DNA of 64,000 bases, from assembly GCA_033398695.1 (NCBI GenBank), contig CM065815.1, positions 146,303,001 through 146,367,000 on the forward strand, in the 5' to 3' direction. Both the position numbers and the translations under genes were made by a program. Positions 1 to 10,660 of the stretch are shown one piece after another. The DNA comes from Orobanche coerulescens. Lineage: Eukaryota > Streptophyta > Magnoliopsida > Lamiales > Orobanchaceae. The first letter of the stretch is position 1, and each line of letters opens with the position of its first letter. The notes beneath the pieces were generated by a model, which worked only from the letters and a program-made list of their open reading frames with translations, did no database searches and had not been told where the DNA came from.

Positions 1-419
1 AATCTTTCGATTCAGTCATTGACAATCCCTGAGTGATATACATGTGACCGAATCGAGTTGAGTCGTGTTCGGCTATACTAATCCCATTAGCATACCTATA
101 ACATGTGCTCCCACTAACTGTTAGTGAAGACATGCACTCTACATGTCAAAGTGCACTTTATACAAGTCTTGTCTAAACTTACTGCCCAGTTAAATTTTAT
201 CGACTTGCGAACTAGTTAAGCATTCGAGTCCTAAACACTTCCAGTGCCTATCTCCTTATCTCCATAAAAAGTGGAATGTTTGATCTCAAATGCAAGGACT
301 ATTATTTTATATACCAAATCACAATGCCTGTGATATACAATAATATAGAAATAATAAATGCCTTATTTAATATAATATTCATAATTACAATACAATGCTC
401 TCACTCTCTCATCCTCTGA
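1..419. other. Unassigned non-coding flank of copia-1
   Basis: No open frame or recognised RNA gene is visible. The stretch is AT-rich and directly precedes a copia gag remnant, so it may be retrotransposon leader or LTR material. The 195-bp LTR found at 4544-4738 has no second copy here, so the 5' LTR of copia-1 is either outside the window or lost. Confidence 0.4.
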
Positions 420-638
420 GTGGCATTCGAGGGCAGATTCCTAACAGAAAGTACAGTAGCTTCTGAAGATAAGGCGAAAGCCCCAATTTGTCTGTGCCAC
501 CATATCCATGATGATTTGAAGGCAAAATATCTTTGTGAAGAAGATCCATTAAATCTGTGGATATCGTTAAGAGACAGATTTACATCTTACAAAATTTATG
601 TTTGCATGAGTCATTATCATGGAAAGTCTATGCCATGA
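420..638 (+). pseudogene. copia-1 gag fragment
   Basis: The 72-residue frame contains the pattern DKAKA...HHIHDDLK...DPLNLW..L.DRF, typical of the N-terminal part of plant copia gag (UBN2-type domain). A related pattern occurs in the third copia element at 17665. Similarity stops around residue 55. The central and C-terminal gag, including the CCHC knuckle, are missing, and protease follows only about 130 bp later. This indicates an internal deletion. Confidence 0.75.
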
Positions 639-760
639 GAGTCGGTTTTGTTTTAGCAAGTTATGAATATTTAAACATGCTTATGAATATTTTTCTAGTT
701 AATTATTTGAATTTGTTTATGTTTTGTGGTAATGGAATCTTATTTTATGATAAAGGTATG

Positions 761-1351
761 GATGGACACATGGAGAAAAATGATACGGATATGTGTTTGG
801 TGGATAGTGCTACGACTCATACAATTTTGAAGAGTCGGAAATTTTTCTCTAAAATTGTATTTGATACACATAAAGTGTCAACTATAGCTGGGCCGACTCA
901 TATAATTGAGGGCTATGGAAAAGCACACCTCATGTTACCTAATGGTACCCAAATTATTGTGCAGAATGCATTATATTCAAGAAATTCAAGGAGAAATTTG
1001 GTAAGTTTCATAGATATACGCATAAATGGGTACCATATTGAAACTCGAAATAATGGTAACAAAAAGACTCTATGTATCATATATAATGTTGTGAGCAAGA
1101 AGCTCACATTAGAAGAGTTCTCCTATTTTTCAGTGGGTCTGTATTACACCAAGAACAGTGTAATTGAATCCCACTCGAATGTGGTGAAACAGAAGAAGCA
1201 TGATCCTGCTTTGTGTACAATTTGGCATGACTGTTTGGGTCACCCTGGGCAAACTATGTTCAAGCGGATCATTGGAAATTCTTGCGGGCATACATTAGTG
1301 GAGTACCATCTCGACTTACCTAAGAATTATTTGTGTGTCCCATGTTCATAA
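761..1351 (+). pseudogene. copia-1 protease and integrase zinc-binding region
   Basis: The frame runs from about 557 but recognisable sequence starts near 761. CLVDSATTHTIL is the aspartic protease active site (DSA-T variant of the usual DSG/DTG), followed by the GAG-pre-integrase region and an HHCC-type zinc-binding segment with HDCLGHPGQTMF and a terminal CVPCS. A TAA at 1349-1351 interrupts the polyprotein exactly after the zinc-binding cysteines, and homology resumes in frame afterwards. The copy is non-functional. Confidence 0.85.
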
Positions 1352-2176
1352 GAAAAGCTAATAACTAGATCATCTTTCTTAAAGGTTAAGAATGAATCTC
1401 CTGTTTTCTTACAAAGGGTACAAGGTGATATATGTGGTCCTATTCATCCTACTAGTGGACCATTTCTGTATTTCATGGTAATTATTGATGCATCATCTAG
1501 GTGGTCACATGTTTGTTTACTGTCAACTAGAAATTTAGCTTTTTCCAATCTATTAGCTCAGATCATAAAGCTTAGAGCTCACTTTCCAGATAACCATATC
1601 AAATCAATTAGATTGGATAATGCGGCTGAATTTACATCACAAACATTCGATAGTTATTGTACATATCTATGGATTGAAGTAGAACTTCTTGTTCTGCATA
1701 TACATACACAAAATAGATTAGCTGAGGCATTCACTAAACGTCTTCAACTTATAGCTAGACCATTACTCATGCAATCTAGTTTGCCACTTACTGCTTGGGG
1801 ATATGCCATCCTACATGCTCACCTCTACATCTTGTTAGTGGTAGGTAACCTAACATATCATACTTAAGAAAATTTGGGTGTGCAGTTTAATTATGGTCCA
1901 ATTCTGCCTCCAAAGAGAACAAACATGGGTCCCCAAAGACGTTTAGGTATTTACATTGGTTTTGTGTCTTCATCTGTAGTAAAATATCTTGAGCCAATGA
2001 CAGGGGATGTATTCACCGCAAGATTTGCAGATTGCCAATTCGATGAGATAGTATTCCCGCCGTTAGGGGGAGATAAGCAACAAAATCTGGTTGCCAAGGA
2101 ACAACGTGAATGGTGTAAATTGACATGGCACACACCTAGCCTGTCTCATCTAGATCCGCTAAAATGTGAAAATTAG
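1352..2176 (+). pseudogene. copia-1 integrase core and C-terminal region
   Basis: The three catalytic acidic positions are recognisable: D in GDICGPI, D in SIRLDNAAEFTS, and E in NRLAEAFTKRLQ. In the last, the common NGLAE is changed to NRLAE. Further on, MGPQRRLGIYIGF and YLEPMTGDVFTARF mark the copia integrase C-terminal region (1927-2050). Stops at 1865 and 2174 break the frame. About 320 bp of low-similarity sequence follows before RT. Confidence 0.85.
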
Positions 2177-2496
2177 ATACTGAAAATGACAAATTTGCAG
2201 GAAATTGCAAATAAATTGCCTGATGCAATTAATGATGCGGCAAAGGTAACAAAATCGCATATGCCGGCTATGATTGTGACAGCCAAAATAAATGTTCCAG
2301 TTGGACAAGGTCCAATTCCGGCGGAAAATTACTCTACTACACGCTAGAAGTGTGGTAGACCTATAGGTTCCAAGGATAGTTCTCCTAGAAAAAGGAGATC
2401 CAATACAACATCTTGTCCTCATAAAAGCCTGTAAAGGCTGGAGCTCCATAAACAAATAATGAAAATGCAGAAGTTCCCAAATTCACTGAAATATCT

Positions 2497-3703
2497 ATGA
2501 TAGCCCCTGATGAGGAGGCACAGGTACCTGAAAATGATGAGATCTCAATTTTTCATACATGTTCAGGTGAATTGTGGGACAAAAAAGCATTTGTCACCGA
2601 TGACATATTTAGCTATGCAGTAGCTGTTGAAATATCAAAGGACAATGATGATGATGAACATGAACCAAGTAGTGTAAATGAATGTCGACAACGAAAAGAT
2701 TGGCCAATGTGGAAAGATGCTATTCAAGCAGAATTAAATTCTCTAGAGAAACGTGGTGTGTTCGGACCTATAGTGGAAACGCCAAAAGGTGTAAATCTTG
2801 TCGGGTTCAAATGTGTTTTTGTAAGAAAACAAAATGAGAGAAATGAAGTTGAAAGATACAAAAATCGACTTGTGGCACAAGGATTCTCTCAAATACTGGG
2901 GATTAATTATGAGGAGACATACTCCCCAGTTATGGATGTTATTACTTTTAGATATCTATCTAGTCTTTCAGTATCTAAAAACCTTGATATGAGGCTCATG
3001 GATGTTGTAACTGCATATCTATATGGAGACTTGGATACTAACATCTATATGAAAATTCCAGAAGGGTTTAAAATGCCTGGGACAGAGTCAAAAGGGATGT
3101 GTTCGATAAAACTAAGACGAGCACTATATGGGTTAAAACAATTCGGAAGGATGTGGTACAATCGTCTTAGTATATATTTGACTAAGGAAGGATTTAAAAA
3201 TAGTCAAACTTGCCTTTTTGTCTTCATCAAAAAATTAGTAGATGGATTTACTATAGTAGCAGTATATGTAGATGATATTAATCTTATCGGGCACTCCAAA
3301 GAATTGGAGAAAACGGCTAACTACTTGAAGAAAGAATTCGAGATGAAAGACTTAGGCAAAACAAAATTTTGTGTCGGTTTACAAATGGAACGGAATTACA
3401 ATGGAATTTTACTCCATCAATCGAGGTATACTGAACGGGTCTTGAAACGGATTAGAATGGATAAAACACATCCCGCTCAGTACTCCTATGGTTGTAAGGA
3501 GTTTGGATTTAGATAAAGATCCATTTCGACCAAGGGAAGAACATGAAGATATTCTTGGTCCTGAAGTCCCATACTTAAGTACTATTGGAGCACTCTTATA
3601 TCTTGCACAATGCAATAGACCTGATATTGCATTTGCAGTCAGTCTATTGTCTCGAGATGGTTCTGCACCTACAAGAAGACATTGGAATGGTATTAAACAT
3701 TGA
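2497..3703 (+). pseudogene. copia-1 reverse transcriptase
   Basis: A 339-residue open frame matches copia RT (RVT_2): W..A...E..SL, KCVFVRKQ, RLVAQGFSQ, YEETYSPVMD, MDVVTAYLYGDLD, ALYGLKQ and the catalytic YVDD at about 3271-3282. A frameshift near 3490 moves the reading into a second frame (3488-3703), which contains the RT/RNase H connection YLSTIGALLYLAQCNRPDIAF. RT residues look intact, but the element as a whole is dead. Confidence 0.92.
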
Positions 3704-4205
3704 TATATATTCGTGGGACAACTAACATGGGATTGTTTTATTCTTATGATTCCACTAACGACTCTCGTCTAGTTGTTTATGCAGACTCAGGTTATCTTTC
3801 TGACCCCTAATGCTCCCAGACAAGTTATGTTTTCATTAATAGCCATACAACTATATCATGGAGATCAACAAAGCAAAGTACTATTGCAACCTACTCTAAC
3901 CATGCAGAATTGATTGCACTCCCTGAAGCAACAAGAGAAAGTGTGTGGTTGAGACCGATATCCGAGGACATTGTGAGATAACCTCAACCATAAATGAACC
4001 AACGACTATTTATGAAGATAATGCCGTCTGCATTGCTCAAGTAGAAGAAGGGTTTATCAAAGGTGATTGAACCAAGTATCTGCCACTTATATTGTTCTAC
4101 GCACACAAGCTTCAACGAAGAAAGGTGATAGCTGTAAAACAAGTAAGATCAAGCGACAGTTTAGCAGACTTGTTCACAAAAGCACTGCCGGAGTCAATGT
4201 TTTAG
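3704..4205 (+). pseudogene. copia-1 RNase H remnant
   Basis: Reading across several stops shows VYADSGYLSD, SYVFINSHTTISWRS.KQ, ATYSNHAELIAL and, near the end, SLADLFTKALPES. These are the standard motifs of the copia RNase H and pol C-terminus. The acidic D, E and D positions are visible. Stops at about 3808 and 3979 and frame changes make it a pseudogene. Confidence 0.8.
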
Positions 4206-4543
4206 AATTTGGTATATAGGATAGGCATGCGGCAACTCAATCATCAAACCAATTAGTAGTTGTATTATTACTTCGAGGGGGTGTAATGTTTTGGGAAACA
4301 TTTACTCGGGGGGAGCATTTTTCAGGACTACAATGCGTTGTACTCTTTTTCTTTCAATAAGGTTTTATCCAACTGGGTTTTCCTTATAAAGGTCTTAACG
4401 AGGCAACATATGCGTGTCCAACACTATCATAAGTTCATCATATTGTACTCTTTTTCCTTAGCTATGGTTTTGTCCCATAGGATTTTCCTAGCAAAGTTTT
4501 AATGAGGCAATCAACTTAGAAACAGTGGACATCCAAGGGGGAG
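4206..4543 (+). repeat. copia-1 3' non-coding region with duplicated block and polypurine tract
   Basis: Two imperfect copies of a block of about 65-70 bp (about 4348-4412 and 4444-4508) both run from TTGTACTCTTTTTC through GTTTT..CC...GG.TTTTCCT to AATGAGGCA / AACGAGGCA. The real polypurine tract, CCAAGGGGGAG, abuts the LTR at 4544. A second G-rich stretch lies at 4275-4281. Confidence 0.7.
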
Positions 4544-4738
4544 TGTTATAAATATAATGGTTGTGGATGCCCACTTAATCAGGTCCGTTGATGTATTATA
4601 GTAACCCAAACTTGGGTATTATATTGCTTGTACTTCAAGCTATTGTATTCTATAAATAGAGACTCTCACCCTCAGTTGTAATATACAAGAATTTACATTC
4701 TCTATTCTATTCTCTCTTCTCTCTTTTAGTTTACAACA
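4544..4738 (+). repeat. 3' LTR of copia-1 (195 bp)
   Basis: Starts TGTTATAAAT right after the polypurine tract and ends TTTACAACA. CTATAAATAGAG near 4650 is a good TATA box. The ends form a short inverted repeat TGTT/AACA. Confidence 0.8.
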
Positions 4739-4820
4739 CTCTTGCAATAAAATGAGTCACTCAAAAATACAATTTGAATAGACCAACCAATCTGTTGTAT
4801 GAATAAAAAGCTAATCTTGG

Positions 4821-5894
4821 TGTTGGAGCAAGATTGGTCGGTATCGCCATATGGTGATAGAGTTATAAAATTCTTTCGCATTGCAGAAGCGATTTAAAAA
4901 TAAAGGTGCAGAAATTAAATCGACACAGGATTTATAGAGGTTCGGCCAAACGTGCCAACATCCTCTCTTCAGTATCTTTTTTATAGGCTAAAGATAAACC
5001 TCTGCACCTCTCTTCTATCGGTGGAGGGATAACCGTTACAAACTCGTCTTCTATCGGTCCGAGTAAACCGTTCAATCACTTATCTTTTTGTCGGTCCAAG
5101 TTAAACCATTTTTTTTTTATTGGACAAGGAATCAACCAATATAGCTTTCTATGGGTACTAGATAGACCTCACGTAGATATCGATTGCGATTCTAACAATG
5201 CCGGATCCTTGATCCTAATAACATCGAATCCAATCGTATCCTTTCTTTTTCCTCTCGTGTATGAGTTTTCGTGTATCACACTCAAACTTTTGACAATATA
5301 AGCACAATTACAACAACAATAGAATGTATAATAATATATGATCAATGTATCGATTGTTTGAAGTTGTTGTTTTTTCAATACCATAGGAAATGGTATTTAT
5401 AGGCTCCAAATCCTCAACTAGCCGTTAGCCCTTTTTGCCTTCTTTACGTAGGTTATAGCTTCTCCTTTACGTACTTTAGCTTCCTTACGTACATTAACAT
5501 CAATATGTTACGTACGTTATGCTCCATGCAAATCAGTCCAGTAGCTTCTGTCTTCTGTATTACGTATGTTACCACATCACCAACTACGTACGTTAACTTA
5601 GTCAAATTATCCGTTGCATGCTGACCTATGCCATGACGTCATCTCCAACGTTCATCTTGTTTGAATTCATAAACACTTGGTTATGTACGTTAATCTCTAT
5701 TTGTTACGTACGTTAAGTTCAGAATATTACGTACGTTAAGCACAGTATATAGCGTACGTTATTCATGATATTTCCAGCTTTTTGTGTCTTCGACTTCTTC
5801 GTTGTTTTGCTTCGCTTCTTTGTTGTTTTTCTTTGTTTAACAACGTAATCATCAAAACTCTATTAATGAATATTTGGAATAAAATATTCCAACA
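4821..5894 (-). repeat. LTR of copia-2 (1074 bp), minus strand
   Basis: Read on the minus strand, the LTR starts TGTTGGAATA at 5894 and ends with the complement of TGTTGGAGCA at 4821, giving TGTTGGA inverted ends. A polypurine tract (complement of ATCTCCCCTTTTTT, 5895 on) lies immediately upstream, so this is the 3' LTR of a minus-strand copia element. The minus-strand TATA box is the complement of GGTATTTATAGG (about 5392-5403), with the palindrome array on its upstream side. No second LTR is visible. Confidence 0.75.
5444..5762 (-). promoter_or_regulatory. Palindrome array upstream of the copia-2 TATA box
   Basis: Ten copies of an ACGTACGT-type palindrome have centres at 5449.5, 5472.5, 5490.5, 5513.5, 5565.5, 5589.5, 5686.5, 5709.5, 5732.5 and 5755.5. 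Steps are 23, 18, 23, (52), 24, (97), 23, 23, 23. The array starts about 45 bp upstream of TATA in the minus-strand sense. The geometry matches the gypsy LTR arrays at 20117 and 23742. Confidence 0.8.
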
Positions 5895-5950
5895 ATCTCC
5901 CCTTTTTTGATGATTACAAAACAACACCTTGAATTGGATAAAACCTGCAA

Positions 5951-6000
<50 letters not shown>

Positions 6001-6500
6001 ACGTATCAAAGTTTTCAGCTTTGATCGTTTAGTTAGTTTCTCCTATCTTTTCTTATTCTCCTTTTCGACTTCTTCTTTTCATTTTTCAACTTCTTCATTT
6101 TATTTTTTGATTTTCTCTTTTTTATTTTTCTCTCCCCCTTTTTACTTTTTATTTTTCTCGTCATTCTTCCATGACGCTATTTATCCCATTCAACTCTTTT
6201 CTCCCCCTTTTTGTTATCAGTAAAAAGTGTAAATAAAGTATACCAATTTATGAGAAAATATGATATGATAAAATATGCATAGAAAGGATAAAACTCCCCC
6301 TGACAAAAAAATCTCCCCATTAAAATATAAACTCCCCCTGAGTAAAATATTTATTGATAAAAATTAATTTTTGGGGATCCAACCAAGAATTATTTTTTAT
6401 TTCGATACATGGACGATATTTGGAATAACAGTTCCCTTTGGAATCCAAATTTTTCTTGGTGTTCGGTCCTTAAGCAAAAACATAGAAAAGGTATGAAGGG
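5895..6500 (-). mobile_element. copia-2 internal remnant
   Basis: On the minus strand, the region near 6390-6480 encodes a frame with KIWIPKGT, close to the KIWVPKGT that precedes the protease in the SIRE-type element at 61650. Only about 500 bp lie between this gag end and the LTR polypurine tract, so the whole pol region is deleted. CTCCCCCT blocks at 6290-6345 resemble extra polypurine tracts. It includes the (TA)n tract. Confidence 0.5.
5955..5996. repeat. (AT)21 microsatellite
   Basis: An uninterrupted AT dinucleotide tract of about 42 bp inside the copia-2 remnant. Confidence 0.95.
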
Positions 6501-7257
6501 TTTGTGGATTCGTGTAAGAATAAAAATGAGAAGAGTAGTGTTTATGTTTGTGGGGGCTGTCGTGTGTATTCCAGAAGAAGAAAGATGTGGGCGGCGGTTT
6601 ATTGTGTGTGGTGGAGACCGGAGAGAAGAGGTGGCTGCACACATATGAGTGCTTAGGGTTTGAAATGATAATGAATCTAGGGTTAGTTTTTTAATACCCA
6701 AAAGTTTAGGATATGTATGATTTTGGATCCGGTTTGGATTGTCCTTGGGCCTAAACAATTTTCTTTTAGGCTGTGATGGGTTATTCGAAAGTTTCCCGAT
6801 GGTCATTCAGACAACTTCCGGTACTGAAAGTGTCAGTATTACTACTGCTAATAGGTTAGTTGGTATTGGTGGTTTTTTTTTTCAAGAAATATTAATCTCT
6901 ATACTTTTTTCCCATCAACAAACCACAACAAGACCCGAAAAAAAATTCTCAGATTTGGTGCTTTCGACAAAGATCTTTGTGTATTATTAAAATACAGACC
7001 TGAGAATAAATAGGATCTTCATTTGGGCTTTTAGTATAGGATCTTCATTTTTCATTTCAGCCAAACCCTAAAACGATTAAAGAATCCCCAGCTTAAATAG
7101 ATTTTATTATAATCTAAAAGAAATTGAATGTTTATGTTGTGAACATCAAAACCCTAGCTTCGTTTGCTTCATCAATTTTAACCGATCCAATTTAAATGTG
7201 TGTTTTATTCATGTGTACGACAAACAAAAAGTCAAACTACCAAAACACACTCTGTAT
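6501..7257. other. No gene seen
   Basis: AT-rich sequence with short overlapping frames on both strands, none with a recognisable domain. Poly-T at 6873-6883. Nothing else is supported. Confidence 0.5.
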
Positions 7258-7265
7258 ATACCCTC

Positions 7266-7851
7266 TAGAGGTGGCCAGTGGGCGGGGCCGGCCCAGCCCA
7301 GTCCAGCCCGGCCCGGCCTGGATTTTCCAGGCCCAGACCAGATCGGGCCACCTCCGAGCCCAAACCGGCCCGGCCCACCCCCAGCCAACCCTAAACCCAC
7401 CCCAAGCCCACCATAAATAACCATTCAAATTTCAAAAAAATAATTTAATTTTTACAAATTAAGTTCAAGTCCATTTTTCCCCGTTCCCCCATTTAATTTA
7501 ATGTTAACATATCTTAAAATTCAAAATGAATTTTCTTAAATAGATTGAAACAGATTTTTTACTAAGTTTTACTAATTTTTAAAGTAAAAACAGTTTTTTT
7601 AAATTGATTTTTTAATTAATATTAATTAATTTATCTTAAAAATTCAAAATAGATTTTTACAAATTGATTTTTAATTTAATGTCAACATATAAATTATTTT
7701 TTTACATATCTGGCCCGGCTCAGCCGCCCACCGGCTTAGGATGGGTGGGCAGTGTGGCCACTACACTGTGCCCACCACCAAATACATGGGCAGGTCCTGG
7801 GCTCCCAAATCCCAGCCCGGCCCGCCTCAGCCCGGCCCACGGCCACCTCTA
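7266..7851. mobile_element. hAT-type MITE, 586 bp, with 8-bp TSD
   Basis: The terminal inverted repeat TAGAGGTGGCC at 7266 is matched by GGCCACCTCTA ending at 7851. Both ends are flanked by ATACCCTC (7258-7265 and 7852-7859), a perfect 8-bp target duplication, which is the hAT hallmark. The two ends are very GC-rich (GGCCCGGCCC-type) and the centre is AT-rich. There is no transposase, so it is non-autonomous. The perfect TSD suggests a fairly recent insertion. Confidence 0.92.
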
Positions 7852-7859
7852 ATACCCTC

Positions 7860-8573
7860 TTCATTAAAAATTATAAATAAAAGAATAAAAAAAATTAAAA
7901 AATAAAAAAATATAAAAAAACAACAAAAGAAGATCTAATATTGAAACTACCATTTCATTCATAAACTGCAGAGTTAATTACATAAAAACCATTGATGTCA
8001 TCATCAACAACCAACCTTGAGAAACCCATACATACCCATCAAAAAAACATAACAGACTACGTAGATGATAATGCATTTCTAATAATTTGGCGCCTACGCC
8101 AAATTCTAAACAAATTTCGAGTAATATTATTAAAAAAAAGATCGATAAAGTACATGGCAAGAAAATTAAATTATATATTGAATATCGATAGTATTTTCCA
8201 AATAGAACATTACAATCAAGTTTTAAAAAATCATTTAAAAATTGCAACTCTTGTATCATTCTTCAAAGAAAAATTATCGATCAACTCTTCATAATCAAGA
8301 GCTCCTCTTTGCGAATGAACCTACTTATTAATTCTTTTTTTTTCTCATGCTTTTCACAACCTAAATCACATTTTCTAATTTTGGGCAGCATAACGATTAT
8401 TTAAAAAACAGGTCAAATAACAAAGGGAAACAAATTATACTTGGGCTTTGATTCTGGATCGGGGCCCTAAAAGGGTTGAGGCCCTATGCGGCTGAACATA
8501 CCGCATAGGCCCAGAACCGGGGCTGGATGATAAACCAACCAAAAGAACCTAAAGAACCATTACCCATGAAGAC
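7860..8573. other. Intergenic, no gene seen
   Basis: AT-rich. A possible hairpin at about 8481-8512 pairs GGCCCTATGCGG with CCGCATAGGCC. It lies just beyond the 3' end of the small minus-strand gene at 8574, so a role in transcript ends is possible but unproven. Confidence 0.5.
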
Positions 8574-8945
8574 CTAATCATACATATCCATAATGGTGAG
8601 ATGATACTCCTTCTCAGATAAACCAGCACGCACTTCAACCAAGATGGCCGTAAACGCCTCCAGCCTCCTTCGCTCCCTGACTTGAACCTCACGCATGCAC
8701 TCGTAGGTATCATCACCAGCTTCTTCTTCATCATGGTTAAGCGACCACACCTCCGCCATTCTCTCAGTGCATTTTTCAATCTTCCTTCGCAACTCATTGC
8801 ATTGCTCCCCAAGCCACATAATCAGACCTTCATATTCTGTATATTCTTGAGTATATTCTTGACTGAAGGGAAACTTGAAGCATTTGTGTAGCTCCTTGCA
8901 CCCAGAAACATCTTTGAGTTCATTGATGAGAGGAGTATCAGCCAT
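8574..8945 (-). CDS. Small charged protein of unknown function (123 aa)
   Basis: I do not recognise this protein. The single-exon frame starts MADTPLINELKD and ends MDMYD. It is rich in Glu, Arg and Lys with a likely helical or coiled-coil middle (residues 40-105), contains a QEYTQEYTEYEG repeat (about residues 29-40), and has no signal peptide or membrane segment. Support for a real gene: a complete frame with an upstream TATA (complement of AATATATATAACG, about 9029-9041, some 90 bp before the ATG), and a second frame of identical length (123 codons) and similar C-terminal helix (RRRLEAFTAILVEVRAGL here; HVRLRALLSFIEKLEAM there) on the same strand 420 bp upstream. Function cannot be assigned. 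Confidence 0.5.
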   Translation of the reverse strand: MADTPLINELKDVSGCKELHKCFKFPFSQEYTQEYTEYEGLIMWLGEQCNELRRKIEKCTERMAEVWSLNHDEEEAGDDTYECMREVQVRERRRLEAFTAILVEVRAGLSEKEYHLTIMDMYD

Positions 8946-9363
8946 TGATTTGGTTGTTAGATGAGAAAGGGTTTTTTTTGTTGATAAAAGTTAAGAGAGA
9001 TTAATAAATCTAAAACAAGTATTAATGCAATATATATAACGAAACTGGATTGGAACTGAATAGACTTCATCATTACAAAACTTAACTCCAGTATTAATTC
9101 ACACACTTGGTTTGTTTTCCCATGCAGAAATATCAAATCTGTCTTTAACATAAACTTTTGCAATAACACATAAAACCCTTCAACTTATGATAAAAGATGC
9201 ATCAAAATTACAAAAGAAATTGGCAATATAACATAACTAACCCTCAAAGTTTTCCAATTATGATAAAAGATGCCTCAAAAACACAACAAAAAACATTATC
9301 ATACCAAGACATCTTAATTATTAAATAAATATATACAAAAATCTTAACAACTGAAAATAAATA
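8946..9363. other. Intergenic spacer with a local duplication
   Basis: The string TATGATAAAAGATGC followed by TCAAAA occurs twice, near 9187 and 9255, about 68 bp apart. The spacer also holds the putative TATA of the 8574-8945 gene. No other gene is seen. Confidence 0.5.
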
Positions 9364-9735
9364 TCAAAACTTCATTGCCTCCAACTTCTCGATAAAAGAT
9401 AACAATGCACGAAGACGAACATGCTTTTGTGTTACCACGAACATCAACCTATCAACTTCATCCAAATCCTCCTCTTGCATTTTCCTCAGATACGCAACGC
9501 TTTGAACTGAAGAATCATAAGTAGCAACAACCTTCAGCTCTTTTTTAATCCGGTCCCTATGATTCACACGCTCAAGAATTTCTGACACTCTTTCCCTTAA
9601 ATATTCTTCATCAGCAAATGTAGATTTAACTTCTCGGCCATAATGTACGAGCATCATATCTTTAACATAGCTCGACTTAGCTTCAACTGCTAACCGGCCT
9701 AACGAAACAAGAGGAGAAACAAAAGGAGAAGGCAT
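9364..9735 (-). CDS. Small charged protein of unknown function (123 aa), possible paralogue of the 8574-8945 product
   Basis: I do not recognise this protein. The intact frame starts MPSPFVSPLVSLGRLAVEA and ends EKLEAMKF. The first 20 residues are mildly hydrophobic. Residues 40-120 are strongly charged and predicted by eye to be helical (ERVSEILERVNHRDRIKKEL; EEDLDEVDRLMFVVTQKHVR). A minus-strand TATA (complement of GAATATATAACC, about 9781-9792) lies about 50 bp before the ATG. Equal length to the neighbour and a similar C-terminal helix suggest an old tandem duplication, but identity is low. It could also be a chance frame. Confidence 0.45.
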   Translation of the reverse strand: MPSPFVSPLVSLGRLAVEAKSSYVKDMMLVHYGREVKSTFADEEYLRERVSEILERVNHRDRIKKELKVVATYDSSVQSVAYLRKMQEEDLDEVDRLMFVVTQKHVRLRALLSFIEKLEAMKF

Positions 9736-9739
9736 ATGT

Positions 9740-10660
9740 GTATTATTTTTTGATAATGTGAGTTTTCCATGTCATGCTAAGAATATATAACCTAGAAAAA
9801 GGAATATTAGAAGCCCATTCCAATTAAATGACCAATATCAAGTTAAAACAAAATTTGAAAATAAAAAACAACTACAATAACTAATAAACTATAAACTAAT
9901 CAAAAAAGTTAGATTTACAAAAATATAAACAAATTCACGCGAAACACTTAGAGAGCAAGTTTGTGCGTAGCACGGGTTCTGACTTACTCGTGAACAAAAA
10001 TTTCTAGATTCATCCTTAATTATACCCCTATATATTTAATTAATTTTTAATAAGCCATATATAACGAGCTATTGAGGTAAATATAATCAGTTAACTGTTT
10101 CTTAACTGTAAGTTAAATATTATTATTAATTTTCTTTTGGAACTTTTTGGATTTTTCACATCGAATGTAATAACTCTTTTTTTTTTAAAAAAAAAAAGAG
10201 AAATTAGATAGCAAGAGAAAAACTTTCTAAATTTGGTAACCTTTATTTTAGGTCAACCTATGTTCCAATTTCTTCCAACACAATTTATTTTCCTCCACAA
10301 AATTTCACAACTTTCTTTTTTCTCCTATTTTTCACAACCTATGTTTTTGTTTCCTGATCCAAACAATTCATACACAAAATTCCCATTGTTTTCAATCTGT
10401 TTTTCAATGCATTGCTGCCAAATCTTTTCCTTCCTGTCATGCTCATGCCATTCTTGTTCTTTGTAACATGATCATGTTGTAGATTTTATGCCAATTAAAA
10501 ATATATGTGTATGTATATGTTGGCGTCCTGTAATAATATTCAAATTTCTACATTTTCAATACCATTCAAAAAAAAAATTCCATATCCATTTCATCAAGTT
10601 TCATCATTTTCTCTCTCATTGGATGAGGATCTCAAGAGAGAAAAAAGGTGATCAACATTA
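9740..10660. other. Intergenic region upstream of the DUF868 gene
   Basis: AT-rich with poly-T/poly-A near 10171-10198. An ATATATGTGTATGTATATG stretch at about 10500-10519 and a CT/AG-rich leader (10605-10646) precede the ATG at 10661, so the promoter of the DUF868 gene probably lies here. Nothing else is recognised. Confidence 0.5.

Larger units (their letters stand above)
420..4738 (+). mobile_element. copia-1: decayed Ty1/copia retrotransposon
   Basis: The domain order gag, protease, integrase, reverse transcriptase, RNase H on one strand is diagnostic of Ty1/copia (INT before RT). It ends in a polypurine tract (about 4533-4543) and a 195-bp LTR with TGTT...AACA ends. The reading frame is broken many times and pieces are missing: most of gag, and the stretch between the integrase end and RT. 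No matching 5' LTR is seen. This is an old, immobile copy. Confidence 0.93.

Noticed and set aside
6409..6648. Plus-strand frame beginning MDDIWNNSS
   Set aside because: The opposite strand encodes a copia gag end (KIWIPKGT), so this frame is its shadow.
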